Program-made: the position numbers and the translations under genes
Shown here: piece after piece, positions 56,480 to 64,000 of the stretch
How the letters are laid out: every line of letters starts with the position of its first letter
Numbering within the stretch: position 1 is the stretch's first letter
The notes under the pieces: model-generated
The model's database searches: none
What the model saw: only the letters and a program-made list of their open reading frames with translations
Told to the model about the DNA's origin: nothing
Assembly: GCA_949987705.1 (NCBI GenBank)
Contig: OX465283.1
Span: 5,188,207 to 5,252,206 of the forward strand
DNA length: 64,000 bases
Source of the DNA: Thereva unica
Taxonomy: Eukaryota; Arthropoda; Insecta; Diptera; Therevidae
Direction of reading: 5' to 3'

Positions 56480-57834
56480 CCATGTTTCCATCGCACTCGA
56501 AATCTTCCGATTTCGGCAAAAATGAGGATTTCGGACGAAATCTCGTTTGAAATCTCATGTTTTAGCATATAAAATGAAATCGCCTTTCGGAGGAGATTTC
56601 AATGAAATCTCGATCGAAATCTTGGTAATGACTATTCAGCCTATTCAGCAAGTGGGAAATTTTGGGGAAATTTCTCAGCTGTAAAAAATTTTGACAGTAC
56701 GAATTTGTCATTTTTAAATTTTCTATCTTTAAGCTATGTATGCTGTTCCTAAGTACGGCGGTCAAGAAAATGTTCCCCATATAAAGTGTATGTAAAAAAC
56801 GCCTAAGTAATCGGTCAAGATATGCTATAGGAATTTTTGCTCAAGAAATTTCTGTACCTAGTACGCTGTTCGCTCAAGAAAAATGCTAGTACTATTCTGA
56901 CACATAGATGGATCCTTTTCCTAAGGCGGTTAAGAAAAAATTGGAAAGACCATTTTTTCTTGACCGAAATTGACGGAAAGTAGATTTGGCGTTTTCACTA
57001 ACGTGATTATTATTTGAAGTGATTATTTTAGTGTGCAATGATGTCAAATGTCAATTTTGAACACGGAAAAAAATCATCGCATTACTTGTCGAAATTTTCT
57101 GTACCGGGGTCAAGAAATAATAAGAACATTTTTCTTGACCGCCGTACTTAGGAACAGCATACTTAAGCTATGTATGCTGTTCCTAAGTACGGCGGTCAAG
57201 AAAAATGCTCTTATTATTTCTTGACCCCGGTACAGAAAATTTCGACAAGTAATGCGATGATTTTTTTCCATGTTCAAAATTGACATTTGAAATCATTGCA
57301 CAGTAAAATAATCACTTCAAATAATAATCACGTTAGTGAAAACGCCAAATCTACTTTCCGTCAATTTCGGTCAAGAAAAAATGGTCTTTCCAATTTTTTC
57401 TTAACCGCCTTAGAAAAAGGATCCATCTATGTGTCAGAATAGTACTAGCATTTTTCTTGAGCGAACAGCGTACTAGGTACAGAAATTTCTTGAGCAAAAA
57501 TTCCTATAGCATTTCTTGACCGATTACTTTGGCGTTTTTTACATACACTTTATATGGGGAACATTTTCTTGACCGCCGTACTTAGGAACAGCATACATAG
57601 CTTTATTAGCTTTAACGTTTAAAATGGAGCTTAAATGAATGTTTATATTTTTTCCTTATTTTACAGCCTATTCTTTCCAAATTCCTCAGTTTTGTTGATA
57701 AAATTAGGTTTTTAAAATTTGATGTGCAAGTTTGTTATGACAAGCGAAAACTGCCTGGTGCGATGGAAACACATTTGGATTTCGCCAAATCGTTTTATCA
57801 AAACCTGCGGATTTCGAGTGCGATGGAAACATGG
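56480..57834. mobile_element. TA-flanked MITE containing an inverted pair of a second MITE
   Basis: The outer ends are CCATGTTTCCATCGCACTCG with AAATC on the left and the complement ending GGAAACATGG on the right. TA lies on both sides (56478-56479 and 57835-57836). Without its insert it would be about 490 bp. The insert is the double element at 56739-57595. A Tc1/mariner-type mechanism is inferred from the TA sites. Confidence 0.8.
56739..57595. mobile_element. Two 419-bp MITEs in inverted orientation (near-perfect palindrome)
   Basis: Copy 1 spans 56741-57159 and copy 2 spans 57175-57593 in the opposite orientation. Each has TGCTGTTCCTAAGTACGGCG ends continuing with GTCAAGAAA, and TA at each edge. 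An 11-bp spacer separates them. By eye the arms differ at only a few per cent of positions. The spacer CTTAAGCTATG repeats the left flank TTTAAGCTATG with one change. Transcripts across it would form a stem of more than 400 bp. Confidence 0.88.
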
Positions 57835-57836
57835 TA

Positions 57837-58496
57837 TAATGTAAAATAGTTTTTTTTTGTTTTTCCCCCGAACACATCATCTCGGAATGACGTAGCCGTT
57901 TTATTTGAATGCCCTCGATTCTTGGCAATTTCACATAATTTATCTTCGAGTATCGAAGTGTATGCGAATTAATTAATCTGTTGGTTCAAATGTTTACAAA
58001 CTGTTAAGCGAGCATGAAGCGGATGCGCATGATAAGATAAACAAAATTACTAACACTAAACTTGTAAAATAATAATAATAATAAAAAAAATGTCAAATTG
58101 CGTTATCTATTTGTGTTTTTTTATGGCTACGGGCTATATTTATTTTGTTCTTGCTTATCGTGTGCGAGATGACTTTGAAATTGCTTTTGGCTAAGAACTT
58201 TTAGAATTGCAATGTGGGGCGGATTTTGGAGTTTGTTGAAGATGTTGTGTGTAAATGGAAGTAGGTTTCGTTAAGTCATTGTCAGGTAGCTCTTGTTTAT
58301 TTGGTTGTGAGTGGCTCCATCGGAGATATCCAGTGGCTTGAAGGACGACCGAGCAGCGTATAAGCTATCATCTCTAGAACCCGTTGTACATCGTCAGTAG
58401 TGTTCTCATGCAAGCTGTGGTACCGACATACTGCCTGCATACAGGCTCCCGCCCTACTTCGGTGCTCGAAAAATGCATAGCCTTTCATTTCATAGC
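57837..58496. other. Unassigned DNA; minus-strand coding-like piece interrupted by family B
   Basis: The minus-strand frame 58488-58297 and minus-strand sequence beyond the family B insert (59030-58841, with RRTHNLLEKLRLPG and ALDLDTL) look like one ORF split by the insertion at 58509-58828. The protein is not recognised. It may be the end of another retroelement ORF. Confidence 0.35.
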
Positions 58497-58508
58497 ATAG
58501 CCTTTCAT

Positions 58509-58828
58509 CGAACTATGGCGCCGTGCCGGCTAAAAAAGTATAGACGACCACATCAGGCGAAGGAAATGGAATTGGGTTGGCCACACCTTGCCACGCGAAA
58601 ACGAAAATCTAGCCAAACAGGCCATTGATTGGAATCGCATCCGCATCCCGTCGAGTCGGAAGATCTAGAGCAACGTGGAGGAGAACCCTACCAGCAGAAG
58701 TCGCAACAACTGGGAGATCCTGGTCGGAGCTGAGAGCTGTTGCGCAAAACAGAGTCCGCTGGAGGGCAACTTTTTTTGCCCTATGTCCCCCGAAGGATTA
58801 AAGGAGCGTAAAGAAGGGGAAGAAAAAG
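58509..58828 (+). mobile_element. Family B non-LTR 3' end with 12-bp target duplication (copy B3)
   Basis: ATAGCCTTTCAT lies directly on both sides (58497-58508 and 58829-58840). The 320-bp insert begins in the ORF and runs through GGAATTGGGTTGGCCACACC, GTCGAGTCGGAAGATCTAG and GCTGGAGGGCAACTTT. It ends in ATTAAAGGAGCGTAAAG plus an AAG/A-rich tail. This is a textbook 5'-truncated target-primed insertion. Confidence 0.85.
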
Positions 58829-59029
58829 ATAGCCTTTCATTTAATCTACTCTGTCCTGCTCATCTTCCACGCAAAAACAATCGTCAACGTCTTGCTAGAG
58901 CGTGTCCAGATCTAAGGCTCCTTTTTGTAACAATTCCTCATTGTCAAGATTCCCAGGTAATCGCAATTTCTCCAGTAGATTATGTGTTCTTCTCCGCGGG
59001 CAATCGTGCTGCAGAAACTTTGCCAGTGT

Positions 59030-59195
59030 CGTCTTCTTCTTTGATCCGTTAGCTGGCGGTCCGAGCGGGACGTTCCCGCAACGGATACGCTGCTGTCGGT
59101 GCCGCTGGGTGTCGAAATCTATTCACGATTCGTTTCCATTCTCGCCGGTTTTTGGTGACGTCTCGAGCCTCGGTAACTGATAACCGTTATGGTAA
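59030..59195 (-). mobile_element. RTE-like family A 3' tail (copy A7)
   Basis: The reverse complement runs from GGTTATCAGTTACCGAGGCT through GAATGGAAACGAATCGTG and GGACCGCCAGCTAACGGATC to AAAGAAGAAGACGAC. It directly continues the LOA-like endonuclease on the same strand. Confidence 0.75.
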
Positions 59196-59199
59196 GCAT

Positions 59200-60020
59200 A
59201 GGGGTGCACTGTAACATATTGTTCCAGCTTGCGTGGCATTTTTACCGTGATCGAGAGTCCGTGGTGGTCGCTGTCGTAAGGAACCGTTCGTAGGCAGTTC
59301 ACATCCTCGTCATCTGTTCGGCCGCTGTCAAGACGTGAGCCGAGCAAGCACAGATCCAAGTACGAACCGCCCCTGGGATACGACGGCATATCTGTAGTGA
59401 GAAGTATGACCTCCTGTAGGATTCTGTTACCCTCCAGCCATCTTTGTAGATAGTTGCCTCTAGGGTTAGATGTTTGATTTCCCCAGGCTCCGTGTTTGTC
59501 ATTTAGGTTTCCGGCCAATAAGTAATAATTTTCTTCTGATCCAGGGCAAGATATTTGAAAAAGTTGTTTTAACTCCCTGCGAAAACAGTTAGCATGAGGG
59601 GCTGCGGATGCATAGGCCGCGATCACGTACAACCTTCGACCACTTTGGAGAGGAAAATACACGACGCAAGCTTCCAGCACTCGAAACGGTTCGATATCTC
59701 TGCTTTGCCTGACCCGAAATTTTATTCCGTTTTGATGAAGATAGCCATCCGTCACCCTAGGCGGCTCCAGAACGGTCTCGTCTGACTAGCTCGTATTCTT
59801 TGTACTCCAGTTTGTGCTTCCCAGACAGCATGGTTTCGATGACCAGGAACACATCAGCGGCTTCATGTTGCAACAATGGCAGGATGTCTGCTCTCCTCTC
59901 AATTCTAATAATTGAGTTGGCACTTATTGCCACGATTTTAATTGAGTTCCCTTCCAGTGTCGCCGAGGCATGTTGCTCGTTCCGTAATAGATTTTTTCGA
60001 GGTGACGTGATTAGCTTCAT
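59200..60020 (-). mobile_element. LOA/R1-like retrotransposon endonuclease fragment
   Basis: Two minus-strand frames, 60020-59757 and 59755-59123, form one endonuclease/exonuclease/phosphatase domain joined by a frameshift near 59756. The first has IKIVAISANSIIRIERRADI and DVFLVIETMLSGKHKLEYKE. The second has YVIAAYASAAPHANCFRREL, YYLLAGNLNDKHGAWGNQTS (family GDLNA-H--W), YLDLCLLGSRL and YDSDHHGLSITV. The catalytic Asp in GDLN is replaced (GNLN). It is cut where the family A tail starts. Confidence 0.75.
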
Positions 60021-60029
60021 GCCAACCGT

Positions 60030-62250
60030 ACTTTAATAAACCTAAACATTTTCTCTTATTTGATAGTCACCAGTGGCCACCACTAGGAGGTAATGATCAC
60101 ACTTCCATCAATCCTGAATAGATGCGGCACGTGCTTATTTCCATATACTACATGTTATTCCTCCTACTTCGCTGATTCCTGAGCACCAAAGCGTACATTT
60201 GTCCTCTATAAATAAAGTGAAATTTTCAATCAATTAAAGGTGTCAATAACTGACAAATTCATTCCGACCTCTATGGGTCAATGCTGGACTTAACGCCACC
60301 AGTGCTTGCACTTCTGAAAAGAATTTTTCGTTTTATTATATGTCAAATTGCCTTGAATTTCACAACCACTAAACTGTCAATTAAGTTAATAAAAGTTTTA
60401 AATATCCTGAATATTCGCAGAGGTTAATCAGCTTGCTTCCATCCAGCTTAGTAACTGAAATATAGTTAAAGTTAGAGCACACGCTCGTGCAGTTATTTCA
60501 GATTGGTAATTGGTGAAAGTTTTAACCTCTACTCTAAAGTTTGTCGCGCCCGTTGCTTTTACTTGACTTAGGAGGACTAGAAATTCCATGGTCTACAAAT
60601 AGCAGAAAAAGACTGTTCCACTTCGTTACCGCACTTTTTCAAATTTCCAAACCCGCAAAAAAGCGCGCTCGTGTGACTCAAGCATTTTCAATTACCCAAA
60701 TACAAAAAAAATCCCGAAGTAATAGCGAGTAGGTGACATTAATCACGTCTTCGCACACAAAAAAACAACGTATTGAAGTCTTTGAAAGTTTTTTGTTGTT
60801 GTTATTTTTCGCGCGTTTTCAGCTAAATACCGCGAACCGATAACAGAGGGTGACTCACCAAATTAAACAGAACATTTTTTTCGTACTCCTCGTGTTTCGG
60901 CTTTCTGGGTGCGGGGCTTTTCTAAAAACAGGAGACGGAAGCAGCGCAAAAGAATAAAAATAGACGTTCTCATGTCAGAAAACATAAAAAGCGTCAAAAC
61001 AAAACAAAAAAAATTATTTAAACATTTCAATCCCATCGCATTTGGGTAAACATTTTGATAAAGGAGAAAATTTCACACAGATCCCCGTAAATGTTAACCA
61101 TCCTCCCGGACCGCGTCCCACACCCCCGCGGCCGCTGGCTGAACGGCCCCCGATTGCCATCTTTCTTTTTGCAAGGAATGTCGTTGACTTCTTCTGCAGC
61201 GCCCCCTCAGTCCCATGCCCAGCCAGGGGCGAGAAATCATTCTCAGAAAATCAGCTTTATAACGCTTGGGGTTTATCACTCGGGATCCTGTGCCTCGCCC
61301 GGCCATCCCCGCAATTATGTAAATGCTCACTTTTTGCAGCAGCAGCAGTTGCCCTCCCGTGAATCGAAAAACTTCCGCATGATCCCCGCAAACACACGAG
61401 GGCTTTAATGAGAGAGCCAAAGCCCCATCTGTCGTCCCACGTTCCCCATCTCACCGTAAATTTCACAACACGTGCCTCAACTGGACTCGCTTGACAGAGC
61501 CCCACAGATAAGGCGAGAGCAAAAATTGCTGTCATTATATTGACGACGGAGCCTACATACACACACAGAGGCAGACGGATTGGCGTTTGGTCGCGCTAAA
61601 AGCATGTTGCATATATACTTCCCAAGTTTGCTTTCGGCTAATGGCTTTTTTTCGTTGTTTTGTTATGGCGCACATGCGCTCGAAAGCTCTTCTTGCTTCG
61701 TCATCGTCGTCGGTCCGATTCTTGTTTTCTTGAATCCGATTAGCTTTGGTAGATTTGTTAGTGTTGCCAATTTTGTGAGTTTTGTCTTTGGTGTACAACA
61801 ACAAATCTTGTGTTACGTTTTCTGTTCTACTAAAAGGTAAGAACGAGGGAGTTGGTCCATTTCCAAGAGGATACAAAATTAAATTCCTTTTAAAACACTT
61901 AAAGTTGACTGTGATTCGTACAAGTCAAATACTAAGGAGTGATTATTATATACCGGAGCTGGAGGCAAGCTGTGGAGCAGAGAAACTTTTGGAGGAGAAG
62001 CTGATCCCAAGGCTGTAGAACCATCAGAGAAGACGAGGACCTCAACTATCAAGGCTGATAGTCTGTTACTAGTCCATTTACAATCTGATGACCATAGGGT
62101 CTCTGGGAGCCTTCCGTATATAGATTGTCGATCTACATGGGATCTGCAGACCAAAACTATGCAATACGTTATACGCTACCGTAATAAGGTCCATGATAAC
62201 ATATGAAACATAAGTGTGGTGGCATAGAACCAAGCTTAATAGCTTTGCTA
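60030..62250. other. Unassigned DNA
   Basis: Positions 61090-61440 are GC-rich with overlapping frames on both strands and no recognised domain. Positions 61860-62160 read weakly as retroelement sequence. No splice-consistent gene was found. Confidence 0.35.
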
Positions 62251-62254
62251 CAAA

Positions 62255-62530
62255 ATTAAGTAAGATTCAGGGAAAGGAAATAGAATTCAATTGGCCACAC
62301 CTTGTGACGCGAAAACGGCAATCTAGTCAAAGAGGCTCTTGGCTAGAACCCGCAAAGAACGAATCGAGTTGGAAGAGATAGAATAACATGAAGGAGAATT
62401 CTATTAGCAGATGCCGCAACCACTTGGATATCCTGGACAGTACTGAGAGCTGTCGCACAAAACAGATTCCACTGGAGGGAGCCTGTTGCCACCCTATGTG
62501 CCACGAGATATTAAAGGAGCAAAAGGAAGA
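62255..62530 (+). mobile_element. Family B non-LTR 3' end (copy B4)
   Basis: It has GAATTCAATTGGCCACACCT, TGGCTAGAACCCGCAAAGAA, GCACAAAACAGATTCCACTG and a terminal ATTAAAGGAGCAAAAGGAAG. It is the most diverged family B copy in the window. Confidence 0.65.
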
Positions 62531-62539
62531 CGTACGAAG

Positions 62540-64000
62540 AGGCTGAGGTTGATTGGAGGCTTTCTATAAATGTTGGCATACACTTATAAAAACTTAAGAA
62601 GGGCATACTGTAGTGTATTTCTATCCTAGCTGACAGTGAAGCGACAACCAGAACGACAAAGTTATTTCATACTGGAGGAAGTGCGATCATAACCTGCTGG
62701 TGAGCACTGGAAGCTGTCCTGAAAGGGATGGGCTAATATCATCGGGCCTACCAAGCCAAGATGTAAAGTTATCGTGTCTGGAGCTGCATGACAGTGGGTA
62801 GATTTTGCGCTGTCGTTTAACAATCCTCTGGGCAACGGGCGGACCCAGGTGTATAATGCCTTATCCTGATATGTCAGCTCTGACAGGATGGGCCTTCCTC
62901 TTTCGATCTTACTAGTGGAAGCTAAAGAGCCAAGGCAAGGAAGCCTAGAGGGGAACCCAATAAGCTGAAAAGCAGACCTAGACAGCCGCCGCTCTACCCA
63001 AAGTTTGTGGACCCGCCAGCTGAACATTCCCATCATCAAAGTGAGCGAAGCGAAGCGCAACAAATAAAAAAATGGTGGAATTGCAATTATCCTTCTACTA
63101 CGGGACAACAGGCCGACCCAGACCATCGCCGCTATGCTATAAGGTTCTACACGCACTAAGAGGTCAAGGCAAGGAGAGCCGGAGTGGAATTGGAGAGCAT
63201 CACTTAGTGTATCCGAGCCCGTTTTTGTTAACTCCTTCCGAACAAACAGAAGACACGATTGGGAAGCTTGAACAGTCAAATTTAAGCGGCAAGCCATTAA
63301 CCAGGCTACTGGACTTGTTCCAGCGGGCTAGTCCGATCTTGCGGGACAGGCATGAGAGCGTTTATTTTGATAGAAAAATCATTAGGGTAGTATCGATACA
63401 ATTTTGTTAGGGCTTCTTGATTCCTACGGTGACTCAAAGGGACGATTGCGTCATCAACGATTTGTTTGAGGTCTCTTTTTGGTACTTTTGTTGACTAGTT
63501 TTAAGGTGTTTGAGTTATCTACTGATAAATATTAAAAATGGAATAATTTTAATGTGGAAATTTCCATGGATTTGCCTAAAAACATCAAATCACGTAAGCA
63601 ATTTAAGTTGTTATAAGAAATATTATAATAAAAGGTGTAAGATGTTGACATTTTCAAAATTCACGAGCAGCTAAACTAATAATAAACAAAAGATTTAAAC
63701 AAATAAGTAAAAAAACGCTCTAAATTTGTTGGGGAAGTCCTGTATTTATTAACATTGACGCACGATGCTTAAATTAATTCTCTACGCAGTAAGAATTCTC
63801 CATAATTAAAGACTCATACGCTGCTTCCAAGATAAATTCGCATACTGTTAGCAAAAAACTGTAAAAACGTTTTGGGAGTAAACAAAAAAAATAAAGTAAA
63901 AATTCTTTCCCCCCAAAAAAACACGTCCGATTTTATCCATACTAACAAAGCGAAACTTTCTCCGTCAAAAGTTAGCGAAATCCATTAAAATCCACCCACA
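62540..64000. other. Unassigned DNA, possible retroelement remnant at 62650-63400
   Basis: A long minus-strand frame (62662-63297) overlaps a broken + strand reading with CKVIVSGAA, WVDFALSFNNPLG and ILLVEAKEPRQGSLEG. I cannot assign either to a family. The last 600 bases are AT-rich with no feature. Confidence 0.3.

Noticed and set aside
56562..56780. Small minus-strand protein
   Set aside because: It lies across the junction of two nested MITEs and has no counterpart in the second, inverted copy.
61042..61876. Possible coding exons in a GC-rich region
   Set aside because: Frames on both strands are proline/arginine-rich and of low complexity. No domain or consistent splice sites are seen.

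Overview
This is a repeat-rich insect nuclear window, probably from a dipteran. The case for an insect is an insect-type CENP-C gene, short GT-AG introns with AT-rich flanks, and the particular mix of non-LTR retrotransposons (Jockey, R1/LOA and RTE types) and MITEs. No genus is claimed. Most open frames in the window are transposon remnants or chance frames. Only two host genes can be supported with exon structure.

Layout. (1) 1-3480: the 3' half of nicalin on the + strand, with four exons, a stop at 3018 and a polyA signal. Its first large intron holds a dead Jockey-type retrotransposon. (2) 3480-6150: a graveyard of retroelement fragments. (3) 6150-19229: a complete CENP-C gene on the - strand. 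It has eleven exons and 1306 predicted residues, with an AT-hook, the canonical CENP-C motif and a C-terminal cupin fold. Three of its introns have been swollen by retroelements and MITEs. (4) 19230-33000: MITEs, a degenerate Jockey gag, an internally deleted Ty3/gypsy element, a dead hAT/ZMYM1-like transposase, 5S rRNA-like segments and an RTE reverse transcriptase with an open C-terminal frame. (5) 33000-48000: mostly unassigned DNA with a tRNA-headed SINE, a solo gypsy LTR, retroelement pieces, a MITE and a tandem duplication. (6) 48046-50263: an RTE-like element whose 3' tail runs into a perfect 5 x 160 bp tandem array. (7) 50264-64000: unassigned DNA with a hAT MITE (8-bp duplication), a SINE, a MITE containing a near-perfect inverted pair of a second MITE, and further retroelement 3' ends.

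The host genes do not form a functional unit. Nicalin acts in ER membrane-protein biogenesis and CENP-C in kinetochore assembly. They are convergent neighbours whose stop codons lie about 3.1 kb apart. The rest of the window is a record of nested transposition. One RTE-like family (family A here) occurs at seven or more places and a second family (B) at four. Both end in AAG-rich tails.
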